64,000 bases of DNA from Pseudomonadales bacterium. Lineage in GTDB: Bacteria > Pseudomonadota > Gammaproteobacteria > Pseudomonadales > Azotimanducaceae. A program made the position numbers and the translations under genes. Every line of letters begins with the position of its first letter. Position 1 is the stretch's first letter. This document shows positions 27,282 to 36,275 of this stretch, piece after piece. The notes below the pieces were generated by a model. The model did not search any database. It saw only the letters and a list, made by a program, of their open reading frames with translations, and was not told the origin of the DNA. The DNA lies in contig WLWP01000001.1 in NCBI GenBank assembly GCA_012103505.1, positions 1,612,001 to 1,676,000 of the forward strand, read 5' to 3'.

Positions 27282-28306
27282 TAAACAAGCTCCCTACGCA
27301 TGGACCTGAGCAAAGATAGGAAAAATGGTGCCCCGATCAACGCAGTTAGCACGCCGATTTTGAGCTCGATCGGAGTCGGGATGGTTCGGACAGCGATGTC
27401 TGCTAGCAGCGCCAATGTCGCGCCACCAAGCGCACTCGGTAATAATAGACGTCCCGGCTCGTAACCGACCCACGGACGGAGAAGATGGGGCACAACTAAT
27501 CCAATAAAGCCGATCATCCCGCTGACAGATACAGCAGCGCCGACACAGAGCGCGGTCCCAAGGATTACTGCCAACCGCAATTGTGGCAAGTTAATGCCCA
27601 TACTTACCGCCGTGTCTTCCCCAAGAGAAAGAGCATTCAGCCCCTTACCCGACCGCGTCAACAGTATCCAGCCCAAAACAATCGGCACTATGCAAATAGA
27701 TACATGCTGCAAGCTGCGATCTGCAAAGCTACCCATGAGCCAAAACACAATTTCATAGGCTGCGAATGGGTTACTTGAGAGATTTAGGACCAAGGCAGTC
27801 AATGCACCAGCAAACGCGTTTATAGCCACACCGGCAAGCACCAACGACAACGTGCTGCTCGATCGACCAGACAGTCTATATAGTAGCCAAACGGCAACCA
27901 ACGCACCCAACATCCCCCCGAAAGGTAGCCCTAGGGCAAATTGATTGGTTATGCCGCTATAGAACACAAGGACCGCACCTAGGCCTGCACAGCCAGACAC
28001 ACCAATTACACCCGGTTCTGCGAGCGGGTTACGCAGCAAGCCCTGCATGCCCGCCCCTGCTATACCGAGGCTTGCACCAACTAACATACCAATCAACGCG
28101 CGAGGCAGCCTAATCTCAAACAAGATCGTGGCTTCTGCGGTGGGATTCGCAAATACACCAAAGACACCAGGAATACCTATTCCGGCCGGTCCTATCGCGA
28201 CCGACAGTAACAGAGCCAACAAGAGTGCTACGGTAAGACCTAATGAGAGCGGGAATACGTTCGAGCCATCAACCTGGGTTCTGTGGCTAGCCATTAGAGG
28301 CACCAA
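27281..28306 (-). CDS. FecCD/BtuC-type ABC transporter permease
   Basis: A 341-residue inner-membrane permease with about ten helices. Diagnostic blocks are EIRLPRALIGMLVGASLGIAGAGMQGLLRNPLAEPGVIGVSGCAGLGAV (about 63-112) and GLVVPHLLRPWVGYEPGRLLLPSALGGA near the C-terminus, where the L-loop contacts the ATPase. It overlaps the upstream binding-protein gene by 20 bp and the ATPase by 1 bp. This is one operon for vitamin B12 or iron-chelate import. Confidence 0.9.
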   Translation of the reverse strand: MVPLMASHRTQVDGSNVFPLSLGLTVALLLALLLSVAIGPAGIGIPGVFGVFANPTAEATILFEIRLPRALIGMLVGASLGIAGAGMQGLLRNPLAEPGVIGVSGCAGLGAVLVFYSGITNQFALGLPFGGMLGALVAVWLLYRLSGRSSSTLSLVLAGVAINAFAGALTALVLNLSSNPFAAYEIVFWLMGSFADRSLQHVSICIVPIVLGWILLTRSGKGLNALSLGEDTAVSMGINLPQLRLAVILGTALCVGAAVSVSGMIGFIGLVVPHLLRPWVGYEPGRLLLPSALGGATLALLADIAVRTIPTPIELKIGVLTALIGAPFFLSLLRSMRRELV

Positions 28307-29117
28307 TCCTCATCGCTGCAGTCCGAATCAACTCGATCGCGGCAAAGACATGATGTGTTCCACAAGCCCAGGCCTGGGGAGGAATCTCTACTCGCAACGA
28401 GTCGCGGTAGACAGTTCGCAACGCAGGGTGTTTAAGCATTTCGTGTGCAAGCGAAGGGCCACTGTGAACTTGTGGATCCAGTATCAACAGATCGGGCACA
28501 TCGGCTATCAGCAGCTCCATCGGATAATGGGCATAGCTTGCGAGTCCTCGTCGGGCAGCGACGTTGGTAACGCCTGCAATGGTAAGTACATCATCAATCA
28601 GGGACTGCTTGCCGGTAGTAAAGCCGTTTGGCTGATAGACAGCTGCCACAATGACAGGCATTTCTGCCGGTCCTGGCACGGCTAATTCTTGTATGAGCCT
28701 CTCTGCTTGTGCGAGATAACCGGTCTCGCTACCAACCACTCGGATCAAGCGCAGCACATCCTCGATGCTCTCAGGATGATCTAGCTCGACGACTTTGACC
28801 CCCACGCTGCGCAGCAAGGAAACCGTGCTTCGAGCGCTGAAGTTGCCAGCAAAGACAACATCAGGTCCGTACGAAAGAACCTCTTCTGCTCTGCCTGAGT
28901 TTCCTGGGATACCCCTTGCCTGTTCTGCATCCCAGGATACTTGGGGATCCTTAACAAAGTGGGTAACCGATTTGAGCCGCTCGTGTGGCACGATGTTCAA
29001 TAGCAATTCATCAGCACATTGATTGATCGAGACGATACGCTCAGCAGCAGCAAGCCCTGGGGCGTGTAGCACCAGAACAAAAGAGAACATTAAGGAGAGC
29101 AAGCATATTCGCGACAT
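28287..29117 (-). CDS. BtuF-like periplasmic substrate-binding protein
   Basis: A 276-residue helical-backbone binding protein of the BtuF/FhuD class. A signal peptide is visible at residues 1-25 (SLMFSFVLVLHAPGLAAA). The mature part begins ERIVSINQCADELLLNIV. It continues with the conserved YGPDVVFAGNF and GVKVVELDHPESIEDVLRLIRVVG and a C-terminal lobe with PDLLILDP. It would deliver a chelated metal compound, possibly cobalamin, to the permease encoded next. It starts 30 bp downstream of the SPOR-barrel outer-membrane gene and may be co-transcribed with it. Confidence 0.83.
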   Translation of the reverse strand: MSRICLLSLMFSFVLVLHAPGLAAAERIVSINQCADELLLNIVPHERLKSVTHFVKDPQVSWDAEQARGIPGNSGRAEEVLSYGPDVVFAGNFSARSTVSLLRSVGVKVVELDHPESIEDVLRLIRVVGSETGYLAQAERLIQELAVPGPAEMPVIVAAVYQPNGFTTGKQSLIDDVLTIAGVTNVAARRGLASYAHYPMELLIADVPDLLILDPQVHSGPSLAHEMLKHPALRTVYRDSLRVEIPPQAWACGTHHVFAAIELIRTAAMRIGASNG

Positions 29118-29147
29118 AAGTACGCGAGTATACCGACCTAGCCTAGC

Positions 29148-30866
29148 TCAAAGGTAATAAACCCATCTGAAGTAGACACGGCTCGCCCCGCCAGTTGTGA
29201 TGGCTCGACCAGCCAGCGGCAAACCACCGAATTCATCACCGGGAGAACCAAAAGGTTCAACCCAACCTAGTTGCATCGTTTGATTATCACCCGGGGTAAA
29301 AGATACGCCCGTTTGAAATAGCGCGCTGTTGTCATGGAGATTAGTGATCACAGTGGCTGTATGGTTGATGAGCGGATGCCACTCATAGCTGACACCAGCG
29401 GCGACATAGTTCTTCATGACATTAAAAAGCTCGCCTCGCGCAAGTCGCACCTGTAGATCAAGAGGTAGTCCGACAATGCTGTCCGGTAACTCGGATACGC
29501 CCCAGCCATTGTGAAAATACTCTACAAACGCATACGCATTTCGATCAGCCACGAGAAAGGTTACATCGCCATTGATGACGCCTGAAAAAACTTGGTTGCC
29601 ATCCAAGTCTTCGGCTGCAACCACATCCACTCGCACAAGCGCTTGCCCGATAGGAAAGCGAGTCGCCGCGGCGAAGATGTCACTGTCGTAATGCCGAGCA
29701 CCAACCACATCGAATTCAACTGGCCCAACGTAACCGTGCCACTTGAGCGCGGAACTTGAGGCATTGTCACTTCCGTTTCCACTCATACCACGACGTGCAA
29801 CATGAAGAAGCTGGAGATCCTGACCGTTGCCTAACAGCCGGTCGATCAAGATAAGGTCATCGCCCGCTTTATAGTCTCTATCTACCACCGTCGGAGAGAA
29901 CGGACTAAAGATGTCCATGGGTTGAAACACAATACCGTTTCCCCAACTTACAGCTTCCCGTCCTACCGTGACACCCCACTGACTTGATTGCCACTTAAGC
30001 GCTAGTCGATCGAGCCGATGGAAGCTCTGATGCCGATCACCATCTTCAATATCCCAGGTCCAGTTCCAACGTCGATTTCGATCATTTGTGACGGTCTGGT
30101 CGACAGCGCTATCTAATCCAAGATTTAGGGCTGAGCTATCGCCACCCAAGGCCACTGTTGAATGGTCAACAAGTAAACGAACCGGACCAAGGTCTTGTTT
30201 CAACATGATCCGTAAGTCAGCAGAATGATCTAGCGCCGGAGTTCCTTGCAGCTGACGCTGCAGATCGTTCTCAGGTAACAAACTTGCCGTCGAGAAAAGC
30301 TTCAAGCGCGCCGTAATGTCAGTGCCGAATTGCCCACCAAACTTGGATCTTCGCGGCTCTACATCCGTTTCAACCTTTCTCAGTTTGTTGAGCTCGTAGC
30401 CAGGCGGCGTGGCCGTTGCCAAGTTAGGCGTGGCGCTAAGCTCACTCGCGTTGCCTACTTCGAAATTAAGTTCACTATCAATCTCAGATTCGTACGCGAG
30501 CTCGGCTTCGTATTCATCACCTCCGTCGGTGCTCTGGTAGGAAGAGCTATTTAAACTAGACCCCGTCCAAATCCATGCGTCTGAGTAGCCCCGACTCTGC
30601 ACGAGTGATTTTTGCGCGTTGGCTGCTGCGCGATCGGCGAAAGGTCCATGCAGTAATCGATAATACGACTCGGATCCAACCGTCACGAGTTCGGTAGTGG
30701 TGAGGTCGAAGAATTCCTCTTCAAGTTTGCGCACAGCTTTTTCTGCGTTGTCTGCGGACTTGTAACTCGCTATCGCAACCCAATGATCGGCCCAGGAATC
30801 AGGCACCCAAACAGCCGCAGTTAGAACACATACAACGAATACTCTATACATCTGAGTCGAGCCCAA
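29148..30866 (-). CDS. SPOR-domain protein with porin-like outer-membrane barrel
   Basis: A 572-residue exported protein. The signal peptide is at about 1-26 (VFVVCVLTAAVWVPDSWA). A SPOR-like repeat (about 27-103: HWVAIASYKSADNAEKAVRKL then YYRLLHGPFADRAAANAQ) would bind peptidoglycan. After an acidic linker (105-150), residues about 180-572 have alternating strands of an outer-membrane barrel with VTVGREAVSWGNGIVFQPMD, and the protein ends in aromatic-rich YFRWVYYL. SPOR fused to a barrel is unusual. It lies 24 bp after the LolD-type ATPase and probably forms the outer-membrane end of that export operon. Confidence 0.72.
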   Translation of the reverse strand: MGSTQMYRVFVVCVLTAAVWVPDSWADHWVAIASYKSADNAEKAVRKLEEEFFDLTTTELVTVGSESYYRLLHGPFADRAAANAQKSLVQSRGYSDAWIWTGSSLNSSSYQSTDGGDEYEAELAYESEIDSELNFEVGNASELSATPNLATATPPGYELNKLRKVETDVEPRRSKFGGQFGTDITARLKLFSTASLLPENDLQRQLQGTPALDHSADLRIMLKQDLGPVRLLVDHSTVALGGDSSALNLGLDSAVDQTVTNDRNRRWNWTWDIEDGDRHQSFHRLDRLALKWQSSQWGVTVGREAVSWGNGIVFQPMDIFSPFSPTVVDRDYKAGDDLILIDRLLGNGQDLQLLHVARRGMSGNGSDNASSSALKWHGYVGPVEFDVVGARHYDSDIFAAATRFPIGQALVRVDVVAAEDLDGNQVFSGVINGDVTFLVADRNAYAFVEYFHNGWGVSELPDSIVGLPLDLQVRLARGELFNVMKNYVAAGVSYEWHPLINHTATVITNLHDNSALFQTGVSFTPGDNQTMQLGWVEPFGSPGDEFGGLPLAGRAITTGGASRVYFRWVYYL

Positions 30867-30890
30867 TTTGTTTTCCGCTATGTCACGTTC

Positions 30891-31583
30891 TTAGGCCGCA
30901 ACTGCATCCTGTTCGATGCTGCCGTCACGCAGGTGTACTTGTCTTGTTGTATACCCCATCACCATTGGATCATGTGTGGCAGTCACGATCGTCATCTTCT
31001 CTTTTTCGTTTAGACTCTGGAGTAGCGCAAGCAGCTCCTCGGTCGTTTGTGAATCAAGATTTGCAGTTGGCTCATCTGCGAGCAACAGGACCGGGTTGGT
31101 CACTATCGCACGCGCGATCGCTACCCTTTGTTGCTGTCCCCCCGACAATTCTCCCGGTTGACGATGTTGCATGTCTGCTAGCCCAAGCGATTCCAAAGCA
31201 TGCGCTGCGCGATCACGCCGCTCTCCTGCTGTTACGCCCTGCAGCTGTAGAATAAACTCTACGTTTTCGTGCGCGCTTAGAACTGGAATCAAGTTATAGG
31301 CCTGGAAAACAAAACCGATCTTCATCAATCGAAGCTCAGTAAGTTTCGCTTCGCTTAGCCCGGACAAGCCAACCCCATCAATTGTAACTTCACCTGAATC
31401 AGGACGATCTAGACCGCCTATGACGTTTAGAAGGGTCGATTTGCCGCTACCGGAAGGGCCAGATAGGCTTACGAATTCTCCCGAATGAACTTTAAAATCT
31501 ACGCCTCGTAGTGCGTGGACTGGCACCAGTTCTTGCTGGTAGGTTCTTGTTACCTGGTCGCATTGAACGACTACTTCACTCAT
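30891..31583 (-). CDS. LolD/MacB-type ABC transporter ATP-binding protein
   Basis: A 230-residue ABC ATPase. Walker A GPSGSGKST is at residues 42-50, the signature LSGGQQQRVAIARA and Walker B LLLADEPTANLD follow, all close to the LolD/MacB/FtsE consensus. These ATPases drive mechanotransmission by FtsX-type permeases rather than classic transport. It follows three such permeases and precedes an outer-membrane protein, so it probably powers extraction or movement of a lipoprotein or lipid across the periplasm. Confidence 0.9.
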   Translation of the reverse strand: MSEVVVQCDQVTRTYQQELVPVHALRGVDFKVHSGEFVSLSGPSGSGKSTLLNVIGGLDRPDSGEVTIDGVGLSGLSEAKLTELRLMKIGFVFQAYNLIPVLSAHENVEFILQLQGVTAGERRDRAAHALESLGLADMQHRQPGELSGGQQQRVAIARAIVTNPVLLLADEPTANLDSQTTEELLALLQSLNEKEKMTIVTATHDPMVMGYTTRQVHLRDGSIEQDAVAA

Positions 31584-31654
31584 TTTACTTCCTTCATTTC
31601 AAGCTCACTCTAGAAACTCACTGACCAATCGCTGAGCCACTCTTTCTAATCTAT

Positions 31655-31692
31655 CGACGCATGGCGTCTTTCCATCAACGACGCATGGCGTC
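31655..31692. repeat. 14-bp direct repeat duplicating permease 3' end
   Basis: CGACGCATGGCGTC occurs at 31655-31668 and 31679-31692, offset by 24 bp. The second is the true C-terminus (DAMRR) of the permease. The first lies after its TGA in the same frame and would read DAMRR followed by TAG. Confidence 0.9.
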
Positions 31693-32886
31693 TAGGGGTT
31701 TCACTTTTACCGCCCGCCAAGCGGGATAAATACTTGCGACCACACCCAGGATAAGGCTCATGTACGCGACAAGGAAAAAGTCCGACCACTGCAAGACTGG
31801 CGTCATAATGCTGCTCATCCCCGCCATCTCCATGCCATCAGCGAAAGATGTGAGATCGATGCCATCTGCAATGCTCAGGTATATCAAGTAACCACCCAGC
31901 AAACCAAAGGCAACGCCTATCGCCATGATTATCGTTGACTCAACCACCACTTGTACGAGCACCATGCTCTTAGACATGCCAAGCGCTCGAACCATACCAA
32001 GCTCCCGCACGCGCTCCATGACACTTGTTATCAATGTGTTGACCAGCCCGAACGTTAGCGCGCTCATCATCAACACAAACCAGATGTAGATCGCACCATC
32101 CGCAAATATGAACATTGCTGCCGCTTGGGGTTCGAGCTCCTGCCAATCAAGCACGGCAAGATCGTTGAACGCACCGATCAACATATCCTTAATGCTGAGC
32201 ATCGTTGGCTCAGAATTAAGACGAATCGAAACTTCAGTGACGTCAGTGCTATCGAGTAGATCCTGCAAACTCGACAGACCGGTAAAGACATATATCTTTT
32301 CGAGACCCGTTCCCTCCGCATCATAGGTACCTACAATGCGATAGCCCTTCTCTCGATTTTTGCCATCTATGCCCTGGGTGATAATGACAATTCGCCGTCC
32401 GATCTTGGTCTCAAGCTGAACAGCTAGCTCTTTGCCAATCAATATACGTCCATCGGCAGAATCGGTAAGGTTCTGCCCTTCGATCGGCACTTCGCCTAAG
32501 AAAGATATGTGCTCGCTTGAAGGATCCACACCAACAATTTGTACACCCCTAGTTTCCCGCTCACTCATAATGACGGCAGGAATACGGATGCGTGCCGCCC
32601 ACCCCATCACTTCTGCAGGGTCCACCGGTGGAGCAAAGTCTTGCTCTAACGGAAAACCCTTGTTGATGTTTGGGTCGTCGCGGTAGTCCGGCGCGTGAAT
32701 CTTTATGTGACCCGTGAGGTTTTTTACAGCCGAGTCGAGCATGTCAAATTGCATGCCTCGTATCAGCGTATTAACCCCAGATACACCGGCCACAGCGACC
32801 GCAATCGCTGCGAACAGCATTGCGTTGCGTCGTTTGTGACGCAGAATGTTACGGACGCTTAACTGCCAGAGTAATTTAAAAGACAT
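31675..32886 (-). CDS. FtsX/LolE-type ABC transporter permease
   Basis: A 403-residue permease with one N-terminal transmembrane helix (about 20-42), a large periplasmic MacB-PCD-like domain (about 45-260) and three C-terminal helices ending with the cytoplasmic AWRAVKVKPLDAMRR. The first cytoplasmic segment SVRNILRHKRRNAMLF matches the other two permeases in the cluster. It is directly adjacent (no gap) to the middle permease. Beyond its stop, a 24-bp-offset partial copy of the gene end occurs (see repeat). Confidence 0.87.
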   Translation of the reverse strand: MSFKLLWQLSVRNILRHKRRNAMLFAAIAVAVAGVSGVNTLIRGMQFDMLDSAVKNLTGHIKIHAPDYRDDPNINKGFPLEQDFAPPVDPAEVMGWAARIRIPAVIMSERETRGVQIVGVDPSSEHISFLGEVPIEGQNLTDSADGRILIGKELAVQLETKIGRRIVIITQGIDGKNREKGYRIVGTYDAEGTGLEKIYVFTGLSSLQDLLDSTDVTEVSIRLNSEPTMLSIKDMLIGAFNDLAVLDWQELEPQAAAMFIFADGAIYIWFVLMMSALTFGLVNTLITSVMERVRELGMVRALGMSKSMVLVQVVVESTIIMAIGVAFGLLGGYLIYLSIADGIDLTSFADGMEMAGMSSIMTPVLQWSDFFLVAYMSLILGVVASIYPAWRAVKVKPLDAMRR

Positions 32887-34185
32887 CTAGGTTTCCTGAC
32901 GAATAGCTTCTACCGGCCGCATCTTCCGCAGCCGGAGTGCAGGCAAAAGGGAAGCGAGTTGCACACCAATAAAAAGGACAAGGGCACCTGTTTCCAGAGC
33001 AGACCAGTTAAACTCAGGAATGATATGCGTCCCCATATTGAATCGAGCGTAATACTCAGCAGCATCATCCGGAATAGGCATAGGAATACCTGTACCGGAC
33101 AGTGCATAAATCAAAACCCAGGAAAACAGAAAGCCAAATGCAATGCCAAGCACCGAGAGAAAGAGTGCCTCCAACTGCAGCTGGGCTATGATCAAGCGAA
33201 GTTTCATTCCCATAGCCTGTAAAACGCCAAACTCAGGTGTCCGCTCAAAGATCACCATCATGAAAGTGTTTATAACTGAGAACGTAATAATTATAGCGAT
33301 CACCGCAAACATGACTTCGGTACCAACCGCCTTCATGTCACGCATCTGTTCAGCTTCACGTAGCAGTTCTTGCCACCCGAGTACGGTCTGGTCAGGGGAG
33401 CTGAGCGCTTCACGCAAGCGTGGCGCAAGCCGTTCGCTCTGAATCACGCTATCGGCGATGACAACTATCGCATGGGCTTCATCTGGGCCCATCAGCCACG
33501 CCGATCTGAAATCCTCTACATCAATCACGACAAGCGAGCGATTAATCTCCGGTTGCGCGGTATCAAATATGCCGACAATCTCAGCGCTAAGTGCGGCAAC
33601 ACCACCTCGTTTAGCAGTCCCTAGCACTACCATTTCATCGTCTAGTTCGAGCGCTAGGTTCCGTGCGAGGGTCGTGCCGATAAGGATCTCGCCCGTACGC
33701 TCCGGATAACGGCCCTCAGATAACATGCCAACTAGACCGGACCACTGGCCTTCTGTCGCTGTTTCTACGCCCAATATTTGTGCGCCAAAACTTCGGTCAT
33801 CGCCGGAGACCAAGGCAAATCCTTGCGCGCGAGCACTCGCGAACTCTACGCCAGGTTGCACTCTGATGAGCGCTAAAGCCTCGGCGGCATTAAACGTATG
33901 CTCGACCCTTGGGTCTTCCTCATAGCTCGGATGTTGGACTTGGATGTGCCCGGTCATTAAGCGCGCACCGTTATCGATCATGATGCCGAAGGTGCCTTCT
34001 TGCATTGACCTTCCGAAAATGAGGAGCCAGATCGCAAACGCAATCCCTCCTATCGTCAGCCAAGTTCGACGTCGATTGCGCCACAGATTCCGCCACGCGA
34101 TGAATACCAAACGAACAGCCAAATGATCGAACAGACTTCCGCGTGCCAATTCAGAAATTTCGGTTTGTACCTGCTCATTCGCCAC
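32887..34185 (-). CDS. FtsX/LolE-type ABC transporter permease
   Basis: Permease with FIAWRNLWRNRRRTWLTIGGIAFAIWLLIFGRSM at the N-terminus, a long periplasmic domain and three C-terminal helices, ending LRLRKMRPVEAIRQET. The frame is open to an ATG at 34230, but that would overlap the upstream permease by 56 bp. GTG 34185 (VANEQVQTEISE) gives an 11-bp overlap and is preferred. It is a close relative of the next permease (34175-35437), evidently by duplication: both share the RNLWRN-RRTWLT-GGIAFA opening and an RPVEA ending. Two related permeases could heterodimerise as LolC/LolE do. Confidence 0.85.
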   Translation of the reverse strand: MANEQVQTEISELARGSLFDHLAVRLVFIAWRNLWRNRRRTWLTIGGIAFAIWLLIFGRSMQEGTFGIMIDNGARLMTGHIQVQHPSYEEDPRVEHTFNAAEALALIRVQPGVEFASARAQGFALVSGDDRSFGAQILGVETATEGQWSGLVGMLSEGRYPERTGEILIGTTLARNLALELDDEMVVLGTAKRGGVAALSAEIVGIFDTAQPEINRSLVVIDVEDFRSAWLMGPDEAHAIVVIADSVIQSERLAPRLREALSSPDQTVLGWQELLREAEQMRDMKAVGTEVMFAVIAIIITFSVINTFMMVIFERTPEFGVLQAMGMKLRLIIAQLQLEALFLSVLGIAFGFLFSWVLIYALSGTGIPMPIPDDAAEYYARFNMGTHIIPEFNWSALETGALVLFIGVQLASLLPALRLRKMRPVEAIRQET

Positions 34186-35437
34186 GGAGTGCCTCCACCG
34201 GTCGGATACGTCGAATCCTAAGTGTGGCAATGAACCCGGCTATTTGTGTACCAACTAACAACACAAGTGGCGCTGAAAGCAATCCAAACATTGAAAGTGC
34301 GGGGTAGATCCGATCCGAAACATATAGTGTCTCTGCGAACTCACCCATGTCACCGACCGGGATACCTGATACGGAAAGCCAGCCGACTAGGAGCAAAGAA
34401 AGAGACAGACCAATTCCCGCTCCAACAACCCAGACAAAGAACGATTCTGCGATGACTTGGCGAATGATCAACCCGGGTCGCATGCCGATCGCGAGCAACA
34501 TGCCAAATTCTCGTGTCCGCTCAAAAACGATCATCAAGAACGTGTTGATAACGCTGAAGCTCACAAGAATGAGTATCGTGCCAAATACTAATAGACCACC
34601 GATCAAATCAACCTGAATCGCCTGCCGGACTTCCGGCATGATGACACCCCAGTCGCGCGTTATGCCAGCATTACCGACCACACGACGTACCTGGGCTATC
34701 TCTGTTTCGAGGGATTGTGGATCCTGTCCACTGATGACTATTTTGTGTACTTCATCACCGAGCGCGAACGCATTTTGTAAGGCGGGTAGCTCTACAAACA
34801 TCAATGTACGATCAACCTCGGCTTGCCCTGACTGGTAGATGCCAACAACTCGCTGTGCCATCGCAGCAACGCCGCCTTCTTTGGCGGTACCCAACGCGAC
34901 AACTTCATCTCCGATCCTCGCACCAAGGTTCCTTGCCATGGTCGCGCCTAGTAGAATTTCCTCTTCATTCTGCGGCAACCGCCCTTCCTTAATGCCATTG
35001 AACAGAACGATGATTTCCTGCTCTCGTTCGAAATCGACGCCTACTAACAAACCACCAAACGAGCGGTCATCTGAAGACATGAGGGCAAAGGCTTCAGCCC
35101 GCGGCGCCACTTTGATATTTGGTACCGCATCAAGTACGCGAACGAGTTCTGTAGCACTCGTGATTGTGTTTTCCAACCGGGTATCGTCCGGATACTCCGG
35201 GTGGCTAATCTGTAGATGGCCTTCGAGAAACCGAGTCGCGTTCTCAATCATCGTACCGTAGGTACCTACTTGTGCCGACATCCCAAAACAGACGATCAGT
35301 GTCGCAAACGCTATACCACCCGCGGTGAGCCAAGTGCGGCGTTTGTTGCGCCACAAGTTGCGCCATGCGATGCGCGCGGTTAAGCCACTAGCGGCTTTGG
35401 CGACGCTATCGGTATCCCTTAGCGTGGACTCGGCCAC
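34175..35437 (-). CDS. FtsX/LolE-type ABC transporter permease
   Basis: A 420-residue permease with four transmembrane helices and a MacB-like periplasmic domain. It opens ARIAWRNLWRNKRRTWLTAGGIAFATLIVCFGMSA and closes RIRRIRPVEALRGE. Its ATG directly abuts the stop of the LolA-like gene (one-base overlap), showing translational coupling. It is the paralogue of the following permease, and the third permease of the cluster is more distant. Confidence 0.87.
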   Translation of the reverse strand: MAESTLRDTDSVAKAASGLTARIAWRNLWRNKRRTWLTAGGIAFATLIVCFGMSAQVGTYGTMIENATRFLEGHLQISHPEYPDDTRLENTITSATELVRVLDAVPNIKVAPRAEAFALMSSDDRSFGGLLVGVDFEREQEIIVLFNGIKEGRLPQNEEEILLGATMARNLGARIGDEVVALGTAKEGGVAAMAQRVVGIYQSGQAEVDRTLMFVELPALQNAFALGDEVHKIVISGQDPQSLETEIAQVRRVVGNAGITRDWGVIMPEVRQAIQVDLIGGLLVFGTILILVSFSVINTFLMIVFERTREFGMLLAIGMRPGLIIRQVIAESFFVWVVGAGIGLSLSLLLVGWLSVSGIPVGDMGEFAETLYVSDRIYPALSMFGLLSAPLVLLVGTQIAGFIATLRIRRIRPVEALRGE

Positions 35438-36219
35438 TAGCGATCGCGGCCCGATTGTAGGGCAAAGACAGTAAACATTCGGTCTTCCAATTCAACATCA
35501 AAGTCCATAGCTTCGTAGCTAAGCTCCGTGTATTCATCCGGCGTGTCAAATTCAAGCATGCGCATTTTGGTCGCCATGACTCGCCCGCCGAGGTTAGCGA
35601 TCGTTAAACTCTTCATCTGTTTCACTGGAACAAGCTCTTGGTCGAAGTAGGTCAGTTCCATAAGCACGAAATCATCGCGTATCACCATCTGTTCTTTACC
35701 CCACACTACGGGCGCATCGTCCTTTGGTATGGCGTCGATTGTATAAATTTGATGTCCGTCAGCTTCGACATTGGCTGCCAAGGTTAGGTCATAGTGGCGC
35801 AACCACTTGTCGCTTCTAGACAGATCATTGTAGGAAAAGTCAGAGCCGGCCCAACTTTGCGACATCATTGAATTTGGCAGGCGGATATTACGATTGAGCT
35901 TGGGGTTGAAGGTCCACATCTTCTCGCCTTGCTTGAGAAGCGCGTTGCCCGCGTCGCGTGCTGGGGCAGTGAATCGAATCAAGGCATCTTCGCGTCCCCG
36001 GGTCCACGCCACAAGGCTCGATGAGCGCTGCCAGTCCGGGCGGGAAATAACCATGCTCATCTCGGCGTAGGAATACTTACCTCGCGTTTGGTCAATAGAT
36101 CGCGTGACTAGCTCAACAACATCCACATCAGCATGAACAGATGCAGGCAAACCGAGCAAGCTCAGCACCAACAATCGCTTGAGTACAGATACAGGACAAA
36201 ACTTCATAAACGGTCTCAC
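35437..36219 (-). CDS. outer-membrane lipoprotein-sorting (LolA-like) periplasmic protein
   Basis: A 260-residue exported protein of the LolA-like family often annotated outer membrane lipoprotein-sorting protein. The signal peptide is at about 1-30 (LLVLSLLGLPASVHA). Characteristic blocks are RGKYSYAEMSMVISRPDWQRSSSLVAWTRGREDALIRFTAPARDAGNALLKQGEKMWTFNPKLNR and SWAGSDFSYNDLSR. It would form a half-barrel carrying a hydrophobic ligand between the permeases and the outer membrane. It heads the operon LolA-like, three permeases, ATPase, SPOR-barrel, opposite a TetR regulator across about 56 bp. Confidence 0.87.
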   Translation of the reverse strand: MRPFMKFCPVSVLKRLLVLSLLGLPASVHADVDVVELVTRSIDQTRGKYSYAEMSMVISRPDWQRSSSLVAWTRGREDALIRFTAPARDAGNALLKQGEKMWTFNPKLNRNIRLPNSMMSQSWAGSDFSYNDLSRSDKWLRHYDLTLAANVEADGHQIYTIDAIPKDDAPVVWGKEQMVIRDDFVLMELTYFDQELVPVKQMKSLTIANLGGRVMATKMRMLEFDTPDEYTELSYEAMDFDVELEDRMFTVFALQSGRDR

Positions 36220-36275
36220 TGCTTGACGTAGCTATCACTTTATCGTAAAACTTATACTCGCTCTATTTTTAGATC

